Source: Lentibacillus amyloliquefaciens (lineage in GTDB: Bacteria > Bacillota > Bacilli > Bacillales > Amphibacillaceae). From it: a DNA stretch of 64,000 nucleotides. The notes beneath the pieces were generated by a model, which saw only the letters and a program-made list of their open reading frames with translations, searched no databases and was not told the DNA's origin. The stretch lies in the NCBI RefSeq assembly GCF_001307805.1, contig NZ_CP013862.1, forward strand, positions 1 through 64,000, given 5' to 3'. This document shows, one piece after another, positions 33,374 through 42,991 of this stretch; within the stretch, counting starts at the first letter, position 1; each line of letters opens with the position of its first letter. The position numbers were made by a program, and so were the translations under genes.

Positions 33374-34129
33374 TTAATGGCTGTGTGTCACAATATTGAC
33401 GGGGTGACTATAAAACTTTGATAAATCATCATTTGTCAGTGTTTTATACTCATCAGGGTTCCCATGAAAATGCAATGTTCTGTTTAAGCAAACAAGATCT
33501 GTAGCATGCTCAGTCATCGTTCCCGTATCATGGGTAACAAGCAATAGTGTAATCGTGTGTTTTTCGTTTAATTGATGCAGAAGATCGTAAAATTTTTGCA
33601 CGTTTTCCTGATCAACGCCAACAGTCGGTTCATCGAGGATCAATAACTCCGGCTCACTGACCAGTGAACGGGCAATAAACACACGCTGCTGCTGTCCGCC
33701 TGACAGGTTGCCGATATTCTCATACGTGTAATCTTCCATGCCGACCTGTTCAATTGCTTCGATCACTTTCTGTTTATGTGTTGCTTTAAATAATTTAAAA
33801 TAACCAATTTTTCCTGTCAGCCCCATTGAGACAACTTCGTAGACAGTCGCCGGAAAACCTTTGTTGAAGGAGTTGGCCTTTTGTGAAACGAAACCGATTT
33901 TACTCCAGTCTTTGAACTTTTGGATCGGTTCACCGAAAAGATTAATGGACCCATGATCAGGTTTTATGAGGCCAAGGATCAAGTTTATCAACGTCGTTTT
34001 GCCTCCGCCGTTTGGTCCGATCATTCCCATAAAAGCACCATGGGGGATTTCAAAGTTAATATCATGAAGCGTGTTTTTGTTTTCATAGGCATGGCTGAGA
34101 TTCTTCATTGAAACAACCGGTTCTTTCAT
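33374..34129 (-). CDS. znuC: Zinc ABC transporter ATPase ZnuC
   Basis: 251 residues from the ATG at 34129, preceded by AGGAGG; a longer frame from 34168 is rejected. Walker A GPNGGGKTT (about residue 40), signature LSGGQQQRV (about 140), Walker B LLILDEPTVGVD, switch His VTHD. It energises zinc uptake by the ZnuB channel. ATPases of manganese ABC-3 systems look similar; the zinc assignment is from the operon. Confidence 0.93.
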   Translation of the reverse strand: MKEPVVSMKNLSHAYENKNTLHDINFEIPHGAFMGMIGPNGGGKTTLINLILGLIKPDHGSINLFGEPIQKFKDWSKIGFVSQKANSFNKGFPATVYEVVSMGLTGKIGYFKLFKATHKQKVIEAIEQVGMEDYTYENIGNLSGGQQQRVFIARSLVSEPELLILDEPTVGVDQENVQKFYDLLHQLNEKHTITLLLVTHDTGTMTEHATDLVCLNRTLHFHGNPDEYKTLTNDDLSKFYSHPVNIVTHSH

Positions 34130-34142
34130 TTCTGTAAACCTC

Positions 34143-35087
34143 CTAATTGGTTGCCTGATCAAGTACATTAAGGTTTTCTTTCATCAGTGAAACATAATCG
34201 TCACCGTTTTTTAAATCAGATTCGGTCAGAATAGCTAAATTATGGAGTTCCAGGCTTTTGGCGCCGATTTGTTCCTGGATGATTTCAGAAACATGGTCCG
34301 AACTGTTCTGTTCAAACAGAATATAATCAAGATTGTAATCTTTTGCCTGATCAATAATTGCTATCAGTTCTTTTTGGGATGGTTCATCATTTGACGATAA
34401 ACCGCGGATGGCAATCTGCTCGAGGCCGTACCTTTCTTCCCAATAACCGTATGCAGCATGAGAAACAACAACCTTTTTATTTTCTTTAGCATTCAGTGTG
34501 TCCCGGTATTTTTTGTCCAGTTCAAGCAGATCATCTTTCAAACCCTTGAAATTTCGGTTATATTGTTCGGTGTTATCAGGGTTTAATTCAATAAGTTTCC
34601 CTTTGATGATACCTGCCATATCAATCATCCGCAGTGGATCAAGCCAGATGTGCGGATTGTGGTCATGATGGTGTCCGTCTTCACCTTGGTGATGATGATT
34701 ATGTTCCTCATCGCCGTCTTTAGCATCATGAAATAATGCCTCATTAGCACCTAGTTCGATTAAAGCGACATCCTGAGATTTCAAAGCATCAGCGGCCGTT
34801 TCTGCAAATCCTTCCATTCCGGCTCCAAGGAAAATAAATGCATCACCTTCTGCAATGGATGTAATGTCTCTTGACGATGGTTCATAGGTATGTGCATCAA
34901 CGCCCGGCGGGTAGACCGATTCTGTCTCAACCGATTCGCCGCCAATCCGCTCAATCGCGTATTGAATGGGGTAGACGGAGGTGTAGATTTTCAAATCTGC
35001 ATCAGCGTCAGTATTCGAATTGGATGGACTGCACCCGGTGATAATGACAGTGATCATCATTATTAGTATGGCATGGCAGAGTTTCAT
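34143..35087 (-). CDS. znuA: Zinc-binding lipoprotein ZnuA/AdcA
   Basis: 314 residues. A signal peptide with lipobox ITGC (Cys about residue 19) is followed by the cluster A-I solute-binding fold. Metal-ligand regions: VDAHTYEPSS (His about 66), a His/Asp/Glu-rich loop (HNHHHQGEDGHHHDHNPH, about 128-146) typical of zinc-specific members, VVSHAAYGYW and a late Asp/Glu region. It captures Zn2+ outside the cell and delivers it to ZnuB. First gene of the operon, with the Zur-controlled promoter about 85 bases upstream. Confidence 0.95.
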   Translation of the reverse strand: MKLCHAILIMMITVIITGCSPSNSNTDADADLKIYTSVYPIQYAIERIGGESVETESVYPPGVDAHTYEPSSRDITSIAEGDAFIFLGAGMEGFAETAADALKSQDVALIELGANEALFHDAKDGDEEHNHHHQGEDGHHHDHNPHIWLDPLRMIDMAGIIKGKLIELNPDNTEQYNRNFKGLKDDLLELDKKYRDTLNAKENKKVVVSHAAYGYWEERYGLEQIAIRGLSSNDEPSQKELIAIIDQAKDYNLDYILFEQNSSDHVSEIIQEQIGAKSLELHNLAILTESDLKNGDDYVSLMKENLNVLDQATN

Positions 35088-35171
35088 ACTTTAAGTCCTT
35101 TCATTATAGACAATATTTATTTCGTACTTTTAATACGTAAATATTCGTTTTCCTGAATAAAGTTTCACTTA

Positions 35172-35200
35172 ATACTATCGTAATGATTACGATTTGTAAA
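35172..35200 (-). promoter_or_regulatory. znuACB-zur promoter with Zur box
   Basis: Leftward -35 TTTACA (35195-35200), 17-bp spacer, -10 TAGTAT (35172-35177). The palindrome TCGTAATGATTACGA (35178-35192) fills the spacer and matches the Bacillus Zur box. A second half-match (AATGATTACGATT) lies just upstream of the -35 at about 35205-35217. Confidence 0.88.
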
Positions 35201-35269
35201 TAGGAATGATTACGATTAATGAAAAAGCCATCCAGATTATTATTAGCAAGGGCCTTTTTGTGAATTTTG

Positions 35270-35462
35270 ATGCTCGTTAACCTTCGTATTTGATGTAAAT
35301 TGCGAAGTACTATAATAAATGTTTGATTCAATGAGACCGCTCCGGAAATACACTCCGCGCACCTTAGGGCGGCTGGTGAGCCTCCTCGGGGTAAGCACTA
35401 AGGGGTCTCACCGATACCTCCCGTCCCGCTGGAGTCGTCGTGTATTTCCTCCGCTGGTGATG
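35270..35462. repeat. Composite palindromic repeat, type 1, copy 1
   Basis: A block starting GCTCGTTAACC and CTATAATA is followed by a long imperfect palindrome with ends GGAAATACACTCC and GGAGTCGTCGTGTATTTCC and inner GGTGAGCCTCCTCG/GGGGTCTCACC. Also at 48769; related palindrome at 40617. Confidence 0.75.
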
Positions 35463-35515
35463 GGCTTTATAATCTCATTGTTTTGGTGCTTAACTAAACC
35501 TTACTTGTGAATGTT

Positions 35516-35667
35516 GATTGGAGCGGAGGGCAGTCGACTCCTGCGGGAAAACGGGCAGCTGAGACCTGAGCAGGAAGCGGTTTTCTTCCGAGGAGGCTGA
35601 AGCGTTGCCCTAAGGTGCGCGACTGCCCGCAACGGAAATCAACACTGTCACTGTTTCGCAGTTTATG
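35516..35667. repeat. Composite palindromic repeat, type 2, copy 1
   Basis: Starts GATTGGAGCGGAGGGCAGTC, contains CTCCTGCGGGAAAA and GGTGCGCGACTGCCCGCA, and ends AAATCAACACTGTCACTG then TTTCGCAGTTTATG. Also at 48947. The region 35221-35713 holds these repeats and no gene. Confidence 0.75.
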
Positions 35668-35713
35668 GGTTTTGTGTCACTAATAATAACTTTACAAACG
35701 GCAGGTAATATGC

Positions 35714-35745
35714 AGAAAAAAGAAATCGGCGGTTTGCCGATTTCC
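35714..35745 (-). terminator. Terminator of the YitT-family gene
   Basis: On the minus strand GAAATCGGC, five-base loop, GCCGATTTC, then CTTTTTTCTG-like T tract (35715-35721 on the plus strand is A-rich). Confidence 0.8.
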
Positions 35746-35760
35746 ATGGACCTTCTTCGA

Positions 35761-36615
35761 TTAAAATTTTTGCCCGTAATATTTGTCGAGAGTAAAGCCC
35801 CGGCCCAGAACTTCGGAGGCGTTAATAAACACGACAAAAGCGGTTGGATCTTCTTCCGGCAGCAGATTTTTAAGCTTCACCGCTTCCTGTTGATCAGCAA
35901 CACAGAGAATCATTGATTTATCCTGGTTTGTATACCCGCCGACGGTCCGGACCTTTGTCAAGCCGCGGTCGATCTGATTACTAATCACATCATGGATTTT
36001 CGCTTCGTTTTCAGTAATGATCAACATTAATTTGGATGAGGCAGTTCGAAGCTGGACGATATCAATTGTTTTGCTGGTAATATAAATACACATGAGCGCG
36101 AACAACGTTAATTCCAGATTAAATACGATTAAAGAAGAAACCACAACAAGGCCGTCAACAATCAGCTGTGAATAGCCGCTTGAAAGCCCTGTAAACTTTT
36201 TAACAACTTGAGCGATGGCAGCTGTTCCGCCGGTTGAACCTTTCCCTTTGTAAACTGTACCAAGGCCGGCGCCAAGTATGACACCACCGTAGATGGCACC
36301 TAATACAGGATTGGATACAGTGTAAGAGAAATCAGCAGTAAGGTATATTATAAAGGGAACCCAGAATGTACCAAGCAACGTTTTCCAGCTGAAATCTTTC
36401 CCCAGTGCAATCCAGCCAATTATAAAAATGGGGAGATTAATCAAAAGTTGTGTGAGTGCCGGACTGATGGCATATAATTCAAAAATAATGGTGCTTACCC
36501 CGGACATGCCGCCTGCTGCCAGTCTTGAAGGTAAAAGGAATAAATTGTAAGATAACGCAACTAATGTAGCACCGAGTATAATCTGAGCATATTCTGTCAT
36601 AACTATTCTGTTCAT
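35761..36615 (-). CDS. YitT family membrane protein (DUF161/DUF2179)
   Basis: 284 residues after AAAGGATC. Five to six membrane helices (about 5-180) with LFLLPSRLAAGGMSGVS and GKGSTGGTAAIAQVV are followed by a C-terminal DUF2179 domain (about 215-275) with YTNQDKSMILCVADQQEA. The family has several paralogues in bacilli and no established function. A PII-like small-ligand-binding role is suggested for DUF2179. Leftward, monocistronic. Confidence 0.88.
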   Translation of the reverse strand: MNRIVMTEYAQIILGATLVALSYNLFLLPSRLAAGGMSGVSTIIFELYAISPALTQLLINLPIFIIGWIALGKDFSWKTLLGTFWVPFIIYLTADFSYTVSNPVLGAIYGGVILGAGLGTVYKGKGSTGGTAAIAQVVKKFTGLSSGYSQLIVDGLVVVSSLIVFNLELTLFALMCIYITSKTIDIVQLRTASSKLMLIITENEAKIHDVISNQIDRGLTKVRTVGGYTNQDKSMILCVADQQEAVKLKNLLPEEDPTAFVVFINASEVLGRGFTLDKYYGQKF

Positions 36616-36753
36616 AATAATGTAGATCCTTTCTTTAGAAGAAGATGTTCGAATTCAAATTGAATACTTCAATTCAACTGTTATATTCTAACGCAGTTTT
36701 CTGGGTCATGAAAGACTTTTAGAGATATATTGAAAAAAGATTGCTTGTTTTTA

Positions 36754-36782
36754 TTGCGAACTATCAGAATATAATTTATACT
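36754..36782 (+). promoter_or_regulatory. fadN promoter
   Basis: -35 TTGCGA, 17-bp spacer, -10 TATACT. The FadR box lies about 45 bases downstream of the -10. Confidence 0.65.
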
Positions 36783-36827
36783 ATTTAATAGACAGATAGG
36801 CGACTATCTTTTATTTTCTACTAAAAA

Positions 36828-36845
36828 TGAATGAGTATTCATTCA
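36828..36845. promoter_or_regulatory. FadR operator
   Basis: TGAATGAGTATTCATTCA fits the Bacillus FadR consensus TGAATGA-N-TA-N-TCATTCA. FadR binding here is relieved by long-chain acyl-CoA in B. subtilis. It lies in the leader, 21 bases upstream of the fadN start. Confidence 0.85.
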
Positions 36846-36866
36846 AAATTTGAAGGGGGATATAAC

Positions 36867-39263
36867 ATGAAGCGAACAATCAAGCGTGCCGCAGTACTTG
36901 GTTCGGGGGTCATGGGCTCCGGTATTGCTGCACACTTGGCGAACGTGGGTATTCCGACAATCATGCTCGATATTGTACCGCGTGAATTGACGAAAAGTGA
37001 AAAAAAGAAAGGTTTGACACTGGAAGACAGTACTGTACGAAATCGTACGGCTGCTGACAGCAAAAAAGCTTTGTTAAAACAAAATCCATCACCGATCACA
37101 TCAAAGAAAAGCATGGACTTAATTGAAGTCGGCAATATGGAAGATGATATCGAAAAGTTAGCAGATGTTGACTGGATCATCGAAGTTGTTGTTGAAAACC
37201 TGGAAGTTAAGCAAAAGGTTTTTGCAAACGTTGACAATTATCGTAAAGAAGGCGCCATTGTCAGTTCAAACACGTCAGGAATTTCTGTGGAAGATATGGC
37301 TGACGGGCGTTCTGAAGACTTCCGCAACCATTTTCTTGGAACACACTTTTTTAATCCGCCGCGCTATTTAAAGCTGCTTGAAGTGATTCCTACGAAAGAT
37401 ACAGACCCGGATGTTCTCGCATTTATGAAAACGTTTGGTGAAGACGTACTCGGTAAAGGTGTTGTCGAAGCTAAAGACACGCCAAACTTTATTGCCAACC
37501 GAATTGGGACGTATGGGTTACTTGTAACGGTACAGGAGATGCTGAAAGGCGGTTACAGCATCGGTGAAGTAGATTCTGTTACAGGGCCTATGATTGGCCG
37601 TCCGAAAAGTGCCACATTCCGCACGCTGGATGTGGTAGGACTTGATACGTTCATTCACGTTGCCAACAACGTCTATGATCAGGTTGAAGGTGACGAAAAA
37701 GACGTGTTTAAAGTGCCTGAATTCATGCAAAAGATGCAGGAAAAAGGCTGGTTCGGCGCAAAAAGCGGTCAGGGCTTTTTCTTAAAGAAGAAAGGAAAAG
37801 ACGGCAGCACGATTTATGAATTAAACCCGGAAACACTTGAGTACGAAGACCGGAAAAAATTAAAAACAAATGCAACCGAAGCAGCCAATCAAGAGAAAGG
37901 ACCTCACCGTAAATTGAAAGCGCTTGTAAATGCTGAAGGTGACAAAGCCGGTGATTTAGTCTGGTCTGTGTTGAAACCGGTGCTTGGTTATTCCGCGAAA
38001 CTCACCGGTGAAATTGCAGACGATATTGTCTCAATTGACCAGGCAATGAAGTGGGGCTTTGGCTGGGAGATAGGACCGTTTGAAACGTGGGATGCCATCG
38101 GGGTCCGGAAATCAGTTGAACGGATGCAAAAAGAAGGCACAATAGTACCTGAATGGGTACTGAGTATGCTGGAGGCCGGTAAAGAATCTTTTTATCAAAC
38201 GGAAAATGGCAATGTCTTTTACTACCATAACGGTGAATACAAAAAGCAGTCTTTTAATCCGAAAGAAATCAGCCTGAGTCGCTTAAAAGATGAAAAGGGT
38301 GTGATTAAAAAGAATTCCGGTGCGAGCTTGGTTGACCTTGGCGATGGTGTCGCCGGTCTCGAGTTTCATTCACAAGGAAACGCAATCGGCCTTGATATTA
38401 TTAAAATGGTTAATGACGCGATTGATGAAGTGAATAAAAACTATGAAGGGTTGGTTATCGGTAACCAGGGTAAAAATTTCAGTGTTGGCGCTCATCTGGG
38501 CATGATGCTGATGGCGGCACAGGACGACGATTTCTTTGAACTTGATATGGTTGTTCGTCAGTTCCAGAAAACCGCAATGAATATTAAGTACTCGGAAAAG
38601 CCGATTGTAGCCGCTCCGTTTAATATGACGGTCGGCGGCGGTGCGGAACTTTCACTGCCGGCTGCAGTCCAGGCTTCAGCCGAAACGTACATGGGACTCG
38701 TTGAATTCGGTGTCGGCCTGATTCCGGGTGGCGGCGGAACCAAAGAACTTTATTTGAAAGAGCTCCGCAATCTGCCTAAAGGAGTCAACTTTGATTTGAC
38801 CAAAGTTGCGAATGATGTTTTTGAAAAGGTAGCGATGGCCAAAGTATCAACCTCAGCAGAAGAAGCACGCGAAAATGGCTTTTTGAACAGTGGGGATGCC
38901 ATCAGTGTCAATCCGGACCATCTTCTGCATGATGCAAAAGAAAAAGTGCTGGCACTTGCTAAAGCAGGCTATCAACCGCCGAAACGTGAAAAAATTCCTG
39001 TACCGGGGGATGCAGGATACGCCGCAATGTTGCTTGGCGCAAAATCATTGCAGTTCAGCGGCTATGCTTCAGACCATGATATAAAAATTGCGGAAAAATT
39101 AGCATATGTCCTGTCAGGCGGAAGGATTAAAGAAGGAACGCTAATTGATGAACAAGTGATGCTTGACTTGGAACGTGAAGCATTCCTGAGTCTGATCAGC
39201 GAACCGCTCACACAGCAGCGTATGCAGCACATGCTTTTAAAAGGCAAACCACTGCGTAATTAA
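36867..39263 (+). CDS. fadN: 3-hydroxyacyl-CoA dehydrogenase/enoyl-CoA hydratase FadN
   Basis: 798 residues from the ATG at 36867 after GAAGGGGGA. The N-terminal NAD-binding dehydrogenase domain has GSGVMGSGIA (about residues 10-19), HFFNPPRYLKLLEVI and ANRIG. A second dehydrogenase domain follows (about 340-460), then a C-terminal crotonase domain (about 490-700) with MTVGGGAELSLPAA and GLIPGGGGTKEL. It performs hydration and oxidation of enoyl-CoA in beta-oxidation. First gene of the fad cluster, 20 bases before fadA. Confidence 0.95.
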   Translation: MKRTIKRAAVLGSGVMGSGIAAHLANVGIPTIMLDIVPRELTKSEKKKGLTLEDSTVRNRTAADSKKALLKQNPSPITSKKSMDLIEVGNMEDDIEKLADVDWIIEVVVENLEVKQKVFANVDNYRKEGAIVSSNTSGISVEDMADGRSEDFRNHFLGTHFFNPPRYLKLLEVIPTKDTDPDVLAFMKTFGEDVLGKGVVEAKDTPNFIANRIGTYGLLVTVQEMLKGGYSIGEVDSVTGPMIGRPKSATFRTLDVVGLDTFIHVANNVYDQVEGDEKDVFKVPEFMQKMQEKGWFGAKSGQGFFLKKKGKDGSTIYELNPETLEYEDRKKLKTNATEAANQEKGPHRKLKALVNAEGDKAGDLVWSVLKPVLGYSAKLTGEIADDIVSIDQAMKWGFGWEIGPFETWDAIGVRKSVERMQKEGTIVPEWVLSMLEAGKESFYQTENGNVFYYHNGEYKKQSFNPKEISLSRLKDEKGVIKKNSGASLVDLGDGVAGLEFHSQGNAIGLDIIKMVNDAIDEVNKNYEGLVIGNQGKNFSVGAHLGMMLMAAQDDDFFELDMVVRQFQKTAMNIKYSEKPIVAAPFNMTVGGGAELSLPAAVQASAETYMGLVEFGVGLIPGGGGTKELYLKELRNLPKGVNFDLTKVANDVFEKVAMAKVSTSAEEARENGFLNSGDAISVNPDHLLHDAKEKVLALAKAGYQPPKREKIPVPGDAGYAAMLLGAKSLQFSGYASDHDIKIAEKLAYVLSGGRIKEGTLIDEQVMLDLEREAFLSLISEPLTQQRMQHMLLKGKPLRN

Positions 39264-39283
39264 TTTGAAGAGGGGGAGAAAAT

Positions 39284-40459
39284 GTGAAGGAAGCAGTCAT
39301 TGTTGCAGGTGCAAGAACCCCTGTAGGAAAAGCTAATAAAGGTTCACTGGCTTATACAAGACCAGATGACCTGGCAGCATTAACCATTAAAGAAACACTG
39401 AAACGTGCAGGAAATTACGATGGCAATATAGACGATGTCATTATCGGATGTGCAATGCCGGAAGCGGAGCAAGGGATGAATATGGCCCGTAACATTGCGG
39501 GGCTTGCCGGGCTTAAGAATGATGTCCCCGGTATAACGATAAACCGCTATTGCTCCTCCGGCTTGCAAAGCATCGCTTATGCAGCTGAACGTATTATGAT
39601 CGGTGCGAGTGATACGATTATCGCCGGTGGAGCAGAATCGATGAGTCTGATTCCGATGGGCGGTCACGTCATTAAACCAAATACAAAACTTGTTCAAGAT
39701 GCACCGGGATATTATATGCAAATGGGTCATACAGCTGAAGAAGTTGCCAATCGTTTTGGCATTTCGCGTGGTGAGCAGGATGAATTTGCTGTCCGGAGTC
39801 ATCAGCGCGCAGCCAAAGCACTGGAAGAAGACAAGTTCAAAGATGAAATTGTTCCGGTGGAAGTAACCGAACGCGTCATTGGAGAAAAGAATAAAGTTGA
39901 AGAGAAAACATCTATGTTCGAGATGGATGAGGGCGTACGTGCGGGAACAACAAAAGAAATTCTCGGCAATTTGAAGCCGGCCTTTTCAGCCACCGGATCC
40001 GTTACAGCAGGAAACTCGTCACAAATGAGTGATGCTGCTGGTTCAGTGCTGGTCATGGATCGTGAAAAAGCAGATTCTGAAGGCTTGAAGCCGCTTGCCA
40101 AATTCCATTCATTTGCCGTTGCAGGTGTTGAGCCGGAAATTATGGGTGTCGGTCCTGTTGAAGCAGTTCCCAAAGCGCTCGATATAGCTGGTCTGGATCT
40201 GTCCGATATCGGTTTGATCGAACTGAACGAAGCATTCGCATCCCAATCAGTCCGTGTTATTCAAGCGCTCGACCTGGATCCGGAGATTGTCAACGTAAAC
40301 GGCGGAGCAATTGCACTTGGCCATCCGCTTGGCATGACAGGCACTAAGTTAACGTTAAGCCTTATTCATGAAATGAAACGCCGCAACGTACAATATGGTG
40401 TCGTCACAATGTGCATCGGTGGCGGAATGGGAGCAGCGGGCGTATTTGAACTATTGTAA
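39284..40459 (+). CDS. fadA: Acetyl-CoA C-acyltransferase FadA (thiolase)
   Basis: 391 residues from a GTG after GAGGGGGAG. Nucleophile Cys in NRYCSSGLQSIAYA (about residue 90), His in GGAIALGHPLGMTG (about 350) and second Cys in CIGGGMGAAGVFE (about 380). It cleaves 3-ketoacyl-CoA in the last step of beta-oxidation. Followed by repeat elements, not directly by fadE. Confidence 0.96.
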   Translation: MKEAVIVAGARTPVGKANKGSLAYTRPDDLAALTIKETLKRAGNYDGNIDDVIIGCAMPEAEQGMNMARNIAGLAGLKNDVPGITINRYCSSGLQSIAYAAERIMIGASDTIIAGGAESMSLIPMGGHVIKPNTKLVQDAPGYYMQMGHTAEEVANRFGISRGEQDEFAVRSHQRAAKALEEDKFKDEIVPVEVTERVIGEKNKVEEKTSMFEMDEGVRAGTTKEILGNLKPAFSATGSVTAGNSSQMSDAAGSVLVMDREKADSEGLKPLAKFHSFAVAGVEPEIMGVGPVEAVPKALDIAGLDLSDIGLIELNEAFASQSVRVIQALDLDPEIVNVNGGAIALGHPLGMTGTKLTLSLIHEMKRRNVQYGVVTMCIGGGMGAAGVFELL

Positions 40460-40576
40460 CCTATGAACCTTGTTGAAATTTGATTCCAGTCTATTGAAGG
40501 CACGAATGCTAACTTGCAAGAATTCAGAGATTTAAATACTGTTATATAAAAGTTTAGGGATTTTGACACAAAAACC

Positions 40577-40745
40577 ATAAACTGCGAAGTAACTTTAGGT
40601 GTAAGTTGGTGCGTTGTCTATCGCTTCGGAAATACACTCCGCGCACCTTAGGGCGGCTGGTGAGCCTCCTCGCGCTGAAGCGCTTCGGTGTCTCACCTAT
40701 GCCTATGCTCCCGCTGGAGTCTCCGTGTATTTCCTTCGCTAAGGT
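40577..40745. repeat. Composite palindromic repeat, type 1, copy 2
   Basis: Begins with CATAAACTGCGAA, the inverse of the flank that ends type 2, then GGAAATACACTCCGCGC...GGAGTCTCCGTGTATTTCC as a long imperfect palindrome. Confidence 0.7.
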
Positions 40746-40784
40746 TGTTTGCTTCAATACTATTATGGAACAGTGATCACTTCC

Positions 40785-40915
40785 CAGAGCAGGCAATATA
40801 CGCAGACTCGGGTCAGAACAGCCACGTGTCCGAAGACGCCGCCGAAAAGCGGTCTTTGCTTTTCAAGGTGGCTGAGGCCGTGCCCATGGAAAGCGAAGTA
40901 TATTGCCGAAGCGGC
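40785..40915. repeat. Long imperfect palindrome between fadA and fadE
   Basis: Outer arms GGCAATATAC and GTATATTGCC enclose inner inverted segments such as AAAGCGGTCTTTGCTTTT. It follows the type 1 element directly. The 618-base interval between fadA and fadE holds repeats and no gene. Confidence 0.6.
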
Positions 40916-41077
40916 TTTTAAAACTTAACGAAAATAGAATGAGATTTTTCATTGGTTCGCACTTTATATCAACTTCGTAAAAAGCAACAAAACGTACGAA
41001 AAGAACCTTTATTAAAAAAGGGATCGCAGAAAATTGGATGCTCTGGAAAAATTCAATTAGGGAAAGGAACGATGAAC

Positions 41078-42862
41078 ATGAGTGAAACAAAAGAAAAATT
41101 ATTCAAAGGCGGCGGGTTTCTAACCGAAGATTTGCAAGCAGAGGATATCATTACACCTGAAGACTTTACCGAAGAACACAAAATGATCGGCAAAACAACC
41201 GATGATTTCATTGAAGGTGAAGTCGTACCGAAGATTGACAACTTGGAGAACCATGAATTTGAACATTCGGTTGATCTATTGAAAAAAGCCGGTGAACTCG
41301 GTTTGCTTGGGGCAGATATTCCGGAAGAATATGGCGGTATTGATTTGGATAAAATCAGCTCAGCCATTATCACAGAAAAATTTTCCCGCGGCGGTGGTTT
41401 TTCAATTACACACGGGGGACATGTCGGTATTGGAACACTTCCGATTGTTTTCTTTGGCAATGAAGACCAAAAGCAAAAATATTTGCCGAACCTGGCTACC
41501 GGCGAGAAGATTGCCGCATATGCACTAACTGAGCCAAGCGCAGGGTCAGATGCCATGAGTGGCAAAACAACCGCAAAATTGAATGATGCCGGCACACATT
41601 ACATCTTAAACGGGGAAAAGCAATGGATCACCAATTCGGCGTTTGCTGATGTGTTCATTGTCTATGCCCAGGTTGACGGGGATAAATTCACCGCATTTAT
41701 TGTTGAGCGGGACTTCCCTGGCGTTTCAACAGGGCCTGAAGAGCAGAAAATGGGTATCAAGGCATCATCAACCCGGACATTGATTCTTGAAGATGCTGAA
41801 GTCCCGGTTGAAAACCTGCTCGGTGAAAAAGGGAAAGGTCACAAAATCGCCTTCAATATTCTGAACGTTGGCCGCTACAAGCTGGCAATGGGGGGTGTAG
41901 GCGGATCCAAGCGGGCTCTGGAGCTGGCAGCAAGCTATGTGAATCAGCGGAAGCAGTTTAACACGGCTATATCCAGTTTTTCACTGACCAAGGAAAAACT
42001 CGCAACAATGGCTGCGGCCACTTACGCTAATGAAAGTGCCGTTTACCGCACAGTCGGATTGTTTGAACAAAGGATGGGCTCATTGACTGATGAGCAGTTG
42101 ACAGACGGCAGAGAAGTAGCGAAGGCAATTGCAGAATATCAGATTGAGTGCTCCCTGAATAAATTCTCGGCTACAGAGTGCATGGATTATGTCATTGATG
42201 AAGCACTGCAGCTCCATGGCGGATATGGTTTCATGGAAGAATATGAAATAGCCAGAATGTATCGTGACTCCCGCATTAACCGGATTTTTGAAGGAACCAA
42301 TGAAATAAACCGTCTGATCGTTCCGGGAACGCTCATGAAGAAAGCCATGAAAGGTGAATTGCCGCTTCTGCAGGAAGCACAAAAGCTGCAGGAAGAGCTT
42401 ATGATGATGATGCCTGAAGAAGTGGGCGATGCTACTTTAGAGCAGGAAAAATATTTGCTGAAGAATGCTAAGAAAATGGTTTTGCTTGGAGCCGGTCTTG
42501 CCGCACAAAAATATCAGCAGAAACTGGAAAACGAGCAGGAAATTCTTGTTAATCTTGCTGATATGGTCAATGAAGTTTATAACCTGGAAGCAGCGATTCT
42601 AAGAACAGAAAAAGCAATTAATAAAGATGGTAAGGATAAACACGAGCAGAAGCTTCTATACACACAGGTATATGTCCAGGAAGCCTTTAACCGGATCGAA
42701 GCCGATGCTAAGGATACGCTCATTGCTGTTGAGGAAGGCGATACATTAAGAATGATGCTGTCGTCATTGCGTAAACTGACACGTCATACCCCGAGAAATG
42801 TGATTGGCAAAAAACGCGAGATCGCAGCGAAAATCATTGAAGACGAAAAGTATGTTGTTTAA
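41078..42862 (+). CDS. fadE: Acyl-CoA dehydrogenase FadE
   Basis: 594 residues from the ATG at 41078, nine bases after GGAAAGGA; the in-frame region upstream from 40952 is not supported. FAD-binding and substrate motifs: YALTEPSAGSDAMS (about residue 150), WITNSAFADVF, and LHGGYGFMEEYEIARMYRDSRINRIFEGTNEINR with the catalytic Glu region (about 390-420). A roughly 170-residue helical C-terminal extension matches the long Bacillus form. It makes trans-2-enoyl-CoA, passing electrons to ETF. No FadR box is seen at its own start, so transcription may depend on read-through from fadNA. Confidence 0.94.
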   Translation: MSETKEKLFKGGGFLTEDLQAEDIITPEDFTEEHKMIGKTTDDFIEGEVVPKIDNLENHEFEHSVDLLKKAGELGLLGADIPEEYGGIDLDKISSAIITEKFSRGGGFSITHGGHVGIGTLPIVFFGNEDQKQKYLPNLATGEKIAAYALTEPSAGSDAMSGKTTAKLNDAGTHYILNGEKQWITNSAFADVFIVYAQVDGDKFTAFIVERDFPGVSTGPEEQKMGIKASSTRTLILEDAEVPVENLLGEKGKGHKIAFNILNVGRYKLAMGGVGGSKRALELAASYVNQRKQFNTAISSFSLTKEKLATMAAATYANESAVYRTVGLFEQRMGSLTDEQLTDGREVAKAIAEYQIECSLNKFSATECMDYVIDEALQLHGGYGFMEEYEIARMYRDSRINRIFEGTNEINRLIVPGTLMKKAMKGELPLLQEAQKLQEELMMMMPEEVGDATLEQEKYLLKNAKKMVLLGAGLAAQKYQQKLENEQEILVNLADMVNEVYNLEAAILRTEKAINKDGKDKHEQKLLYTQVYVQEAFNRIEADAKDTLIAVEEGDTLRMMLSSLRKLTRHTPRNVIGKKREIAAKIIEDEKYVV

Positions 42863-42876
42863 TTCAGCTAAAGCGG

Positions 42877-42907
42877 AAAAAGCTCCCGGATCGGCCGGGA
42901 GCTTTTG
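42877..42907 (+). terminator. Rho-independent terminator after fadE
   Basis: AAAAGCTCCCGG, five-base loop, CCGGGAGCTTTT. Near-symmetric, so it may also act leftward. Confidence 0.85.
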
Positions 42908-42991
42908 CTGCTACTGGCTGAAACCCTGAAGTTCATGAGAAAATGCCCGATGTTCAAAAATCATACCATAAGTTCAACTCATGATCCTGAG

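Noticed and set aside
35319..35510. Frames inside the palindromic repeats (also 35104-35331 and 48646-49149)
   Set aside because: Composition follows the palindromes on both strands; no ribosome sites and no family sequence.
40952..41077. N-terminal extension of fadE from 40952
   Set aside because: No homology to acyl-CoA dehydrogenases in the extension, and a proper ribosome site sits just before 41078.
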